DNA of 64,000 nt from Epithemia pelagica (taxonomy: Eukaryota > Bacillariophyta > Bacillariophyceae > Surirellales > Surirellaceae), in assembly GCA_946965045.2 (NCBI GenBank), contig OX337236.1:992001-1056000 (forward strand), written 5' to 3'. Made by a program: the position numbers and the translations under genes. Position 1 is the stretch's first letter. Each line of letters starts with the position of its first letter. Below the pieces are notes generated by a model. That model worked only from the letters and a program-made list of their open reading frames with translations, was not told the origin of the DNA and searched no databases. Shown one piece after another: positions 55,539 to 64,000 of the stretch.

Positions 55539-55553
55539 CGGGTGGAGATAGCC
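55539..55553 (-). repeat. Right terminal inverted repeat of the Harbinger element
   Basis: Reverse complement of the left TIR, followed by TTA, the matching target-site duplication. Confidence 0.9.
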
Positions 55554-55638
55554 TTACGTCACGCCTATCGCCTATAACACGTCAGTATATCTCTCATTTT
55601 ATCTTCGCTTCACAAATTTTGTACATGAGCAATCGACC

Positions 55639-56764
55639 ATGGATGAACAGAAAGAGATCGAACCTGGAAATAGGGTCTTCTACCCTGTTAGAAGCGATGC
55701 AAAGGCAGGTTGTCTAATGCTTTTCGGGAAGCCGGATTCTGACAATCTAGTCATAATGTGTGCAGGTTCGTAGAACGTCGATCGCGACTTACAGTTCGAC
55801 CACCTGCTATCCTTGCCCTCATAATTCTGGAAACCTCTACTGTTCTACAGGGTTTCCGAACGACCACGCTTGTTTCATGCCGCTCGCTTCTCGACTGGCA
55901 TCGGAGATGAACTGTCTGGTGGGAGTAATGGCGCTTCCCGGATACGACGATCGTCCAGAGAAACCGTGGACATCTCATCCCGCCGAAGGGTATACCTTTA
56001 ACGAATGGGCAAATGCGGTTCGTGATGCCGTGAAGGCCTTAAAAGGATACTCCATCTCGAAGTCCACACCGAAAAAACTGACTGGAATCTTTCATGATTG
56101 GGGGGTGGTTGCTGGTCTGATGCACACGAATCAGGCTTTGGAAAGTGAGTCCGATAAGGACACTACCGCAGTAGACCAAATGGTTCTATTTGATGTCCTT
56201 TTGGACGCCCATCCAGAAACACCCGGAATTGAGTCTGTCGTTGTTCCACGAAAATCGTTCTTTCGTCGAATTTACGATACCGTAACGACCTTGTCCTACC
56301 GTATTCTTTTCGCCAACGTTTACTTTACGCAAAGATTTGTCTCCAAACATCTGGCTCGCCTGAAAATGGGACTTGGACTCACATCTCTCCGAGCTCTGGG
56401 ATTAATTCCTTCGCGCCCTGTCGACGAACCGGCATGGAAAGAATACCCCGTGGATCCTAATCGATTGATGTACATGACATATCCCTACTTTGGACTTTTT
56501 CGAAGCATTGTATTTGGGAAAATGCATCGTGATTTTCGTGGCGCACACCCTCCCATCAATCTCAGAAAGACGCCTGTACTGTACATGTATGGACTGGACA
56601 AGAACATAATGTTTCACCCCGACAGCTCAGTTGCGCTGTTGCAGCAAGAAAATAAGAACGGCAACAAAAGTAATGCGATTGCGATTGAAGATGCAGGCCA
56701 CTGGCTTTACCTCCAGAAGGCCGATCAGTGCTTTGGGGAAATAAAAAGGTTCATGAGCAGCTAG
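55639..56764 (+). CDS. Alpha/beta hydrolase, epoxide hydrolase-like
   Basis: Exons inferred at 55639-55765 and 55851-56764, about 346 aa. Splicing joins NLVIMCA to GFPNDHACFMPLASRLA in frame, giving the expected first strand and oxyanion turn. Other motifs: GVMALPGYDDRPEKPW; nucleophile elbow IFHDWGVVAGL (Asp in place of Ser, as in epoxide hydrolases and haloalkane dehalogenases); DVLLDAHPE; and catalytic His in IEDAGHWLYLQKA. Residues around TPVLYMYGLDKNIMFH form the late strand with an acid candidate. There is no targeting peptide. The gene begins 86 bp outside the right end of the Harbinger element, so the element sits in or next to its promoter. Substrate unknown. Confidence 0.82.
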
Positions 56765-57867
56765 TGTTTAAGTGCGCTTTCTACTTTTAAGTGAAGCTGC
56801 CACAATTGCCAATGAGAGTGCTATCACACAGCATCGCTGTACTCGCTTTTCGCCAAAGAATAGCGGAGAATCTGATCAAAAGTACATATTTCTTAGACAG
56901 TTAAGAAATATAAACCAAAAACGTAGGTGTACTTCGGGTGCAAAGTGGGATTTGAGTTGCTCTTGTTCTCGTGTCTTCATTGCACAACCCAGGTTGACAG
57001 TGTCGAATAATATCGGGGTGAATGTTTGCGTATTCTTTAGCAATTCAACAGATTGAATGATGCTACATTGCTTCTTTCGGCTTTCCATCCTGTATGTGTA
57101 CCGGGTCAAGTGAAACGTCTTCAACAGGATTCTTGTTTCCTAGGCCGTCTGCATGAGCTGTTTGGTGAAATGGCTCTTCACTCGAGATTGCGATGGCGAC
57201 TTTATGGGCGTTGCCTCGAAGAGTTGGAGAGCTCGACAGTTGGAATTGATGTTCTAGTCGATCAACAGTACCAGCTTTTCGTCTTCGTAGTTGACTTCGA
57301 TTGCGACGTTGTTCCGCGTAGAGAAGATATTCATCTTCACAGCTTGCGTCAGCTTGGCGCACAAATCCAACATAACAAATCAGAAACAACAACACGTAGA
57401 CATTTCATGTTCATGTTGTGTTACGGAGACAATATTTGCGATCTGAATGCTCTATGGTTGGATTGTACTTCTCGCAGGGCAGCATTGTCGAACACAACAG
57501 TTTGTGCCACATCCAAGATCGGGACGCCAAAATTGTGAGAATGATTTTTGCTGTGGCTACCACGACTGACTTGCGTGCAGCCAAGCGCGCCGGCGAAACA
57601 GGCTTAAACAGAAATAAAGAGGAATATTCGAAACTTCATGTCCGCGTTTGGGACGACTACAGGCTTCTCACTTCTCACTTCTCACATACAATAGAATCTC
57701 GCCTAGGACCACAAATTTGCATACGGAGAAAGGAGAACTCTCTTCTGCTCATATGACGTTGGAGTATTAATAGGAGACCATTATTTCAGAATCCCAAGCT
57801 ACGTTGTTACAGTTCATATAATTGGGGATTGGGAGGTGCAATCAAGAGCATGATTTTCAGATGGGAA
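56765..57867. other. Intergenic region with unconvincing ORFs
   Basis: About 1.1 kb between convergent genes. The plus frame 57053-57538 (161 aa, containing VDQQYQLFVFVVDFDCDVV) and the overlapping minus frame 57063-57395 (110 aa, with a hydrophobic start MLLFLICYVGFV) are the only sizeable ones. They overlap on opposite strands, so at most one is real. No family recognised. Confidence 0.35.
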
Positions 57868-59005
57868 CTAGTTGTGATCGCAGGCAAAACATTCAAATGA
57901 TGACTCCAAATGCTCCATACACCCGTCAAATCCTGGTGTGTACACGGTAGCTGCGTACGGCGGTGCTCCCGGGGTGAAGTCATAGTTGTCTTGCCAGGCA
58001 CATATATCCGACTCAATAAGATTGTATTCAACAAGGGTTTCGGCCAACATCTGGTAGAAGTCTGTTGACACGGAAAGTAGGCATTGAGCAAAATATGTTA
58101 CCAATGCAGGGTCATATCAATCGATAGGCTTACCTTCGCGGCTCACTTGATACTCCCGATAGAAAGACATTGACGATGGAACGCCAGCACGGAAGGATTG
58201 AGCACTACGTGTTCGTCGTTGTACATTATCCGAGTCCACTGTCAGCGTTGTCAATTGAGATTGAAACAATGCACCATCCAGGAATACTTGGTAAAGTAAG
58301 GCATTGTCGGCCCCGATGAGTTCTGTTTTCGTATCGAAAAGGCCTGCGAAAGGTCCACTGATGCTGCCGTCATAGTCCGGGTGTCGAGCGAGTTCCTCGT
58401 CGGCTACTTGATCGGCATAAAAGATACGCGAGTTACCATTCACTCCACAAGTTCCTTCACCAACAACTGAGTCGTTTTCAGCGCACTTTTCGGTGGTTTG
58501 GGGAGGATAAAGAAAAACGTTGCGCTGGCGGTAGGCCAAACCCTGAATGTTCCCCGTGATGAATCCCTTGTATCTGTCGAACACATACGAAGTTCTGGTC
58601 AGAAGCTTACGATCATCAAGAGTAAGTTAGGGCCTGTATCACTTACGAATCGTATGGGTAGTTCCAGTTTCTCGATTCATTCGGAGTTCCGTCACCCTGA
58701 TAGAACGTATACTCGCCGACCCAATATCCCACTTCGCCCCTCCACTGTGGGAAAGAATCCAATGGAATCGGATCGTTTGTCTTCTCATACTTTTTGTCAC
58801 TGCTTTTGGATTCCTTCTTACCACCTGATTTCTTGCCAGATTTCGAATCCTTGCTTTTTGATTTCTTTCCTTTTCCACTATCATCCTTCTTTCCCAGCGC
58901 TCTACTGAAATCCTCTCCCAGCTCTCGAAGATGGGCTGTTTCCATAGCAACGCACACTTCTATCGCAATGATTACTACCAAAAGAAGCAAGCACCTGGTC
59001 GTCAT
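57868..59005 (-). CDS. Secreted Lys/Ser-rich protein, three exons
   Basis: Exons inferred at 59005-58647, 58594-58134 and 58061-57868, about 337 aa. A signal peptide (MTTRCLLLLVVIIAIEVCVA) is followed at about 38-75 by a highly charged stretch of Lys, Ser, Gly and Asp (KKDDSGKGKKSKSKDSKSGK and similar). A folded domain without known name follows: WRGEVGYWVGEYTFYQGDG, NWNYPYDS, DRYKGFITGNIQGLAYRQRN, GEGTCGVNGNSRIFYADQ, GADNALLYQVFLDGALFQS and a Cys-containing tail (CAWQDNYDF, ESSFECFACDHN). Introns are phase 2 and 1 with good consensus. Secretion is well supported. The Lys/Ser stretch is of the composition found in silica- and wall-associated proteins of diatoms, but a role there is inference. 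Confidence 0.82.
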
Positions 59006-59407
59006 GTTGTTCCAGTCTCTTATGGATCTTCGATCTTCGATGAGTTTTGTATTCTGTGTATCCCTTCAACTTGTGAGGATAGATTCCACATGCCTTTCAC
59101 CTTTCACGCTGCAATATTTGCGCTCTCCTTACGTGTGTCTGTGTCTCGGCATGCGCTGCAAGAATTTGAAGTGACAGACAGTCAGTTGTCTACAATATAA
59201 CCGCACATAGGAAGTCTACCTGTGTCTGTCGTGCTTACGTTGGAGCGGGGCAGTTGATCGCACATAGACTACGACAAGCCCCACCGGACCTGGATATCTC
59301 TGATGCGATGGACAAGCTCACAATTCTTGAGATTGCGAGCATTGCAACTGCACCCTCAAGACAAGGTCCACATAGATAGATCTAAGACTCTCAAAAACAA
59401 CTTTACG
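59006..59407. other. Intergenic, no gene seen
   Basis: Upstream of the secreted protein gene and of the retroelement ORF. The frame 58794-59174 is antisense to exon 1. No LTR end identified here. Confidence 0.4.
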
Positions 59408-60913
59408 ATGACTGTTTTGACTCCCTTCGATGAAGGAGATATGTTCTCTGGTGTGCTTGACGATTCCGGCCCTCCCCCTCTTTCGACGGCCGAGGATTCT
59501 AACAGCGGGACTCCTTCTTTGGCTCAAGTGATCTCCCAGCCTTCATACCATGAGACTCACTACGGGACTGGTGATGAGGATGATTTGATGAGCCTCGATG
59601 GTGCGATTTCCTCCTCCCGTGACGGACGTGCGAACGACGGTTCTGGTGCGAGTGACAACAAGCGCTTCACCTCTCTTGATGATGACGACGACGATTCTCC
59701 GACCCCAAAGAATCAGCCCAAACGTTCCTCTGGTTCAGGTCCTGTCCTCAGCAAGAAGTCTTCCTTGGCCTCCAAGAACCGTACTCCCTCCTCCACCAAG
59801 AAAGCTGCTGCTGTTACCAGTACCGCGACTATGAAGAAGTCACCCCCGATGCACGACCCTTCGTTGCCGACTGTTGAGCTGTCCCGTCGGTCCGATTTGT
59901 ACAAGGTTCCTGTCCCGATCTCTCAGAAGGTTCTTGATTCTGTTGATTGCCTTCACCCTGTTGATTGGTCGGACGCCTTTTGTCTCCAGTTCCATCAGAT
60001 GCTGGATCGACTCCCTAACTCTTGGTTTGAGTTATGCAAGAAGTTCGATATGGTTTCGACGACGGATCACCTGTTTCGCTTCCTCATGTGTGATTTGGGT
60101 GCATCTACCCCCATGGCCTTTTTGGGTATCGATCATCGTAACAAGGTCCGTCTTGTTCACAACCTGGTTGTTGCCCCGAACACGGGAAACCTGCTGAACC
60201 CGACGCCGATTTTTCTGGGTCTTACCCATTCATCGTTTGATGGTGCTCCGATTATGCTCGATCCCGATGATGTTGATGGACTCCTTTTGAACGTTGAGTA
60301 CTCCGATGTCCCGTCGGCCGCTGAGATTTTCAAAGCTTGTTGTTTTGATGACGCCTCCCCAGGTGGAGCCTCTAAATCGACTCCTCGCTCGATTGGTACC
60401 CCTCCCAAGTTTCGTTTTGAGTCTATGCGATTTGGATCCCTCAAGACATCGTCCTCTTCGTATGACGAAACTGACGCTTCCTTTGGTTGCAAAGGTTTGT
60501 TTCCTATCCACCCTGCCATCTCAGGTTTGTTGTTGCATCACTTCAAATCTGTTGGGGTTGGTTCTAATCGTGGTTCTGCTCCAGCCTTGGCCTCTATGGT
60601 CTTCGAGTTTATCCATGATCGTTGGTCGGTGTCAACCTCGGTAGAGACGCGGATGAAGTGCACGTCATTCCCTATGAATCATGATCTTGTTCGACCTTTT
60701 CATGATTTGTTCCGTTTCCTTTGGTTTGCCCATCATCGTGCGTCAAAACTCGAATCTCTCTCTTTTGAGGTTCCCGCGGACCACGATGAAGCAAAGAAGG
60801 TGTTCACTTCTTACTGTGTGAAGATTTTTCCCGAGTTGACACCCCAAGCTCCTTCAGGGCAAAGCCACTCGGTTACCTTTCTCCCTCGAGAAGTTATCGG
60901 AGAGTTTTTCTGA
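59408..60913 (+). pseudogene. Gag-like ORF of the retroelement, frameshifted end
   Basis: 502 codons from MTVLTPFDEGDMFSGVLDD. A disordered acidic/Ser-rich leader (SLDDDDDDSPTPK, then poly-Ser/Lys) is followed by a helical region (ISQKVLDSVDCLHPVDWSDA, MLDRLPNSWFELCKKFDM, FEFIHDRWSVST, HDLFRFLWFAHHRASKLESL). The stop at 60911 follows a frame loss: the +1 frame reads LPFSLEKLSESFSDAIAKHT, then ITRDKDEEKKEIFKHTTHIR, which is clearly the natural continuation. So the real gag-like chain is longer and broken by an indel between about 60850 and 60905. Confidence 0.7.
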
Positions 60914-61409
60914 TGCGATTGCCAAGCATACAACGACAATTACGCGTGACAAGGATGAGGAGAAGAAAGAGATTTTCAAACATACGACCCATATCAGGAA
61001 TGCAATTGTTTTCAGACAAGTCGGTCCTTCCAGTTCTTCTCTTCCTTCTTGGCCGTCTGAAATTGCTACGGAACTTTTTCGGCAGAAGAGTACCCATACC
61101 CTTTACTCGACCATCCATGCACGTGTCTTTCGCAAGTCGGATAACGCTTGTTACATTCTTTTTGGGCAAGTCGGTGTCCTCCAGAAATTTGGTCTTCGAT
61201 GGCGAGGCAATGATCATCCCAGCGGATTCTCCCCATTCTCCTTCGATCCATATTGCTGTTCTGGTCCGGACTCTCACTTAGCATTGGACCACGACATTCA
61301 ACATGCAATTTATGAGAGCTCGTTGAGAAGTGTCGAGTTTCCCAGCATCTTGATTTGGCGGACACTGAACCAATTATTCTGCCGATCCCAAAAGTTCCAA
61401 TCCCATTGA
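60870..61409 (+). pseudogene. Continuation of the polyprotein in the shifted frame
   Basis: About 160 codons in the +1 frame: LEKLSESFSDAIAKHTTT, RNAIVFRQVG, YSTIHARVFRKSDNACYILF, KFGLRWRGNDHPSGF and DHDIQHAIYESSLRS, ending at the stop at 61407. Just before that, near 61345, the original frame resumes with ADTEPIILPIPKVPIPLIPQ. It has no ATG start of its own and is best seen as the middle of one polyprotein. Confidence 0.6.
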
Positions 61410-63037
61410 TTCCCCAAGTGTTCTCTGACGAGAAAAGAATTTCCTCTACAGACGTCGCTTCCAAGATTTTGGCTCCCTCTCAGTCGCGTGTTCAATTTGT
61501 CCCCAAGTTTCAGACCAAATTTTTCAACAAGATTGATCCAGCGTGCGCCTTACAAGATTCATCTTCCCCCAAATCGTTAGTCCGGACTCCTTCCATCCTT
61601 CGTCACGATTCTCCGAACATCGATTCCATTCCCCCAAGTTCCGATGGCTCCAGAGTGTCCCCCCCAGTTTCCCCCCAAGATGTACCGACTATACCCTCGA
61701 GTTCGCGTTTGATCGAATCCATTGAAGAAGCTTCAATTCGGAACAGCGCGCCGGACGATGCCTTTTTGAGTGCCACGACTGAGTCCTCCATTATTCCATT
61801 TGGCAAACCTCGACCCCTTGGTTCACCTTCCCCTAACATATCATCCGATCTCTCGGGAAAGTCGCTTCAGAGGAACCTTTCTCGACTACAGAACGAACTA
61901 ATTGCTGGTGAAGAGATGCTAGGTGAGTCCACTACTATCGAATCGACTACTTCTACTGAGAACCCTAGTTCTCCTCCCGTTGACTTTCGGGAATCCCTAC
62001 CAAACGACCCAGCGATGATCTTTGTCAACAAGATCCCACGGCCACCCAAACAACCACCCAAACACCACCATTCCATTGCCACAATCAAGTCTATTTGTTC
62101 TTCCGTTGTACCCACGCCGTCAGCATCCCCATTTCGACATGAGACGTCCGAATCAGCTGCCGAATTCAATTCCAACTTAATCGCAAGCTTCGACCACAAC
62201 CTCCAACGCCTTTTCAATGCATACCCTGGGACTACGATTAGTCCTGGCTCCGAATTTTGTCCATTGAGCTCTATTGCCCCACTGTTACGTCACCATCCGT
62301 TCTGGGATACGATTCAAGATACTCTCCGCAACGGTACACATTACGAATTCAAAGAACTCCCACCTGATGAAGACAGACAACGAGAGAATGACGCTATCCT
62401 CGCATATGGGAACCACGCGTCTGCCCGATTACGACCCGATGCTTTAGTGAAAGTGTGCAAAAAGGATACTCGGTTTGGATATGCCTTCCCTATCACTTTC
62501 GACTGCGCGCGGTTGTTGGATCAAGGCCGTGCAGGCCCTTTGGGAGTCGCACAGCATCCTGGTATCGATGAACACGGGAACATCATCGTCAAAGACCGTC
62601 TTGCCCACGATCAATCCTTCTCGCTCGGCTTCGCTCCGTCTTTGAATGACCTCGTTGACGAATCAAGCTTGATTGATTTGGTGTTTGGTTGGTGCATCGA
62701 TCGCATCATTCACCAGATCGTTGCGTTGCGCATTAAATACCCCGACAAGCGTATTTTGGTTTGCAAGTTCGACTGCGGGTCGGCCTATCGTCGTATCAAT
62801 GTTGACGGTATCCTCACGTCCAACACCATCACAACGGACGCAAGTGGTGAATTCGCAAACCTGCTGACGAGGCTCTCCTTTGGGGGGCGCCCCCACCCAG
62901 CGATGTTCAGTGCCTTCTCAGAGGCTGCTAGCGATTTATGTAATGACATCGCCGACCTCGATGAATGGAACCCCGAAATTTGTCGTTCTCCGTTGTTACA
63001 ATTCTTTCTGAATCGTAGGGACATTGATGCTCGGTAG
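61355..63037 (+). pseudogene. Partial reverse transcriptase ORF
   Basis: 560 codons without an ATG start (opens at TTG). The first 300 residues are Pro/Ser-rich linker (SSRLIESIEEASIRNSAPDD, then IPRPPKQPPKHHHSIATIK). From about 340 comes the RT: KELPPDEDRQRENDAILAYG, GPLGVAQHPGIDEHGNIIVK, DRLAHDQSFS, CIDRIIHQIVALRIKYPDKR, motif A KFDCGSAYRRI and motif B RLSFGG. It terminates at FLNRRDIDAR before the catalytic YxDD box, so no active polymerase, RNase H or integrase can be made from this copy. Genomic G+C and codon use look like those of the neighbouring genes. Confidence 0.8.
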
Positions 63038-63157
63038 AGCAGACAATCAGGTAGGTCACCAACCGATACAAGCTTCTCAGGGTCAGAGAAGCAAGCAAGT
63101 CGAAGTCTATCAGAAGGATAGTCGGGACACAAAAGAGGATGTGATAAATGGTGATAT

Positions 63158-63776
63158 TGTTAGATTGTGTGTTGATTACTACGATAGGTCTACGTGAAAT
63201 GTTCGGTCCTGCCAAGGGTCATGTGTCATAGGTTCTTGGCGGCAACAGGTTTGGAATAGTTGGAGTCGATTCATGTGATGTATATGACATGTATATGTGG
63301 GCGGATAACATATACAGGGTCAACAGCTCTTGCTTTGGGTTGGCATAGTTGTTTTCATGGCGCGCAGCTTGTTGACAATTTGGAGATTGTGGGAATGGAA
63401 ATATGGTCTCGCGTGATCGTGTATCGTGCTTGGGATACTTAGACCGTTGGATCGGATAGATGCCGATAGCGCTCGGATGTCGCTTGGGCGCGCTCGATGA
63501 TTTTGGGCGCGTACGCTTAGGGCGTTAGTATAATGTCCGAGCAACGGCCAAATTTATGTCCGTTGTAATACCGCACGACCCAGTTTAGTCTTGAGAGTGA
63601 GTTTGTCAATCTATTCTCACTTTTCATGATTTGCGAAGAAATATAGGTCGATATAGCGCGAAGCTAGGGAACATAGCTCGAAGCTAGATGGCATGATGCG
63701 ATAGCACGAGGCTATGTGACATGGGGAATCGATGAGATGTAGAATCTAACCACCATAGGCGGTGAGAATTCTAACA
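63158..63776 (-). repeat. Copia 3' LTR (619 bp)
   Basis: Reading on the minus strand, the LTR starts TGTTAGAATTC at 63776, directly after the polypurine tract, and ends TCTAACA at 63158. The ends form a 7-bp perfect inverted repeat (TGTTAGA/TCTAACA). Inside, short near-repeats containing AGCTTCGAGCTATG and AGCTTCGCGCTATA lie at about 63655-63700. The right-hand boundary (63776) is firm; the left one is inferred from the terminal repeat. Confidence 0.65.
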
Positions 63777-64000
63777 CTCCCCACAACTCGTCGTTTCAGC
63801 CTTGTCATCATTGGATTTGTTGAGGTCTTGAACTTCTCCTTTCCAAAACAACAATGGCTTGAGCATGGGCCAAATAGATACGAAATCCCAATGTTTGCTA
63901 AGGATATCGGCAGGGTTGGTCTTTCCATCTTTCCAGTAGAATGCAACATACTTTGCTGCGATGGCTTCACGAACTCGGTGGTATGACAGAAGATGGTGTC
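63771..64000 (-). CDS. Copia pol C-terminus (RNase H), partial
   Basis: The last 75 or so codons of a Ty1/Copia polyprotein, extending past the window edge. It reads LSYHRVREAIAAKYVAFYWK, then DGKTNPADILSKHWDF, then MLKPLLFWKGEVQDL and ends SCGEC. These are the classical final blocks of Copia RNase H (HxRExIA, PADxLSK). The stop codon overlaps the first bases of the LTR. The visible part is intact. Confidence 0.9.
   Translation of the reverse strand, partial: HHLLSYHRVREAIAAKYVAFYWKDGKTNPADILSKHWDFVSIWPMLKPLLFWKGEVQDLNKSNDDKAETTSCGEC

Larger units (their letters stand above)
53125..55553. mobile_element. PIF/Harbinger DNA transposon, full ends, internally deleted
   Basis: 2429-bp element. 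Both ends read inward as GGCTATCTCCACCCG (15-bp perfect TIR core at 53125-53139 and 55539-55553), followed by imperfect matching up to GCCGCTA. It is flanked by the trinucleotide TTA on both sides (53122-53124 and 55554-55556), the target duplication expected for PIF/Harbinger (TWA). It carries a plus-strand Myb-like ORF and a minus-strand DDE transposase ORF, the usual two-gene set, but the two overlap tail-to-tail because the transposase 3' part is missing. The subterminal regions are full of CCGCTA words. Confidence 0.9.
59408..63037 (+). mobile_element. Retroelement fragment: gag-like plus partial reverse transcriptase
   Basis: One long decayed reading region. A gag-like frame (59408 to about 60870) continues in a second frame (about 60870-61345), and then a third ORF returns to the first frame and ends inside a reverse transcriptase at 63037. 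RT motif A is VCKFDCGSAYRRINVDG and motif B is LLTRLSFGGRPHPAMFSAFS; the YxDD motif C is never reached. No flanking LTRs were found for it, and its right side is followed within about 120 bp by an LTR of a different element. The RT type (KxDxxSAYRR) resembles a lineage widespread in diatoms. I cannot assign it firmly to DIRS, Gypsy or another order. Confidence 0.7.
63158..64000 (-). mobile_element. Ty1/Copia retrotransposon, 3' end, runs off the window
   Basis: Minus-strand Copia element: the end of pol (RNase H) at 63771-64000, a G-rich polypurine tract (GTTGTGGGGAG) and a 3' LTR to 63158. GATAT at 63153-63157 is the candidate 5-bp target duplication, which can be tested against the 5' flank outside this window. 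Confidence 0.75.

Noticed and set aside
60894-61464. Minus-strand ORFs opposite the retroelement
   Set aside because: They shadow the middle frame of the retroelement polyprotein, which has the better coding sense.

Overview
The window looks like nuclear DNA of a photosynthetic stramenopile, most probably a pennate diatom. This is inferred from several things: compact genes with few short GT-AG introns, a plastid-targeted CYP97 P450 with an Ala-Phe presequence motif, a plant/archaeal-type topoisomerase VI B subunit, a cyanobacterial-style type III pantothenate kinase, secreted low-complexity and Cys-rich proteins, and Ty1/Copia and PIF/Harbinger elements. I cannot name the species. There is no sign of bacterial operons.

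Layout. Positions 1-2.7 kb are repeat-derived: a 231-bp direct repeat, 982 bp apart, with no convincing gene. 2.7-6.8 kb holds a secreted Cys-rich protein, a four-exon His-rich repeat protein and a GEP4-type phosphatidylglycerophosphate phosphatase. 7.2-12.1 kb holds calmodulin, a PGM2-type phosphopentomutase/phosphoglucomutase and a second calmodulin-like gene with an intron at the same codon. 12.8-19.3 kb holds a type II membrane glycosyltransferase-like protein, a retinol-saturase/carotenoid-isomerase-like oxidoreductase and a membrane-anchored YheT/ABHD-type hydrolase.

20-43.3 kb is rich in chromosome-biology genes. It contains the cohesin loader SCC2/NIPBL (3 exons, about 1807 aa, PHD finger), an unknown 410-aa protein, a type III pantothenate kinase fused to Tudor-like domains (3 exons, about 920 aa), TOP6B (2 exons), an SGNH-fold membrane protein and separase (2 exons, about 2138 aa, with a SAP-like motif). 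43.4-52.8 kb has a tandem pair of unknown single-pass membrane proteins, a SIRT6-type sirtuin, the CYP97 carotenoid hydroxylase and an LRR protein.

53.1-55.6 kb is a complete-ended PIF/Harbinger element (TTA target duplication, 15-bp perfect TIR core). It carries a Myb-like accessory ORF and a transposase cut off before its third catalytic residue. An epoxide-hydrolase-like alpha/beta hydrolase and a secreted Lys/Ser-rich protein (3 exons) follow. From 59.4 kb to the right edge the window is retroelement: a frameshifted gag-like plus reverse transcriptase fragment, then the 3' end and LTR of a Ty1/Copia element on the minus strand.

Many genes lie as head-to-head pairs sharing one short upstream region: GEP4/calmodulin, PGM2/calmodulin-like, oxidoreductase/hydrolase, SCC2/unknown, pantothenate kinase/TOP6B, SGNH/separase and sirtuin/CYP97. 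The exon structures were assembled by eye from GT-AG sites that keep conserved family motifs in frame. The most unusual item is the pantothenate kinase-Tudor fusion.
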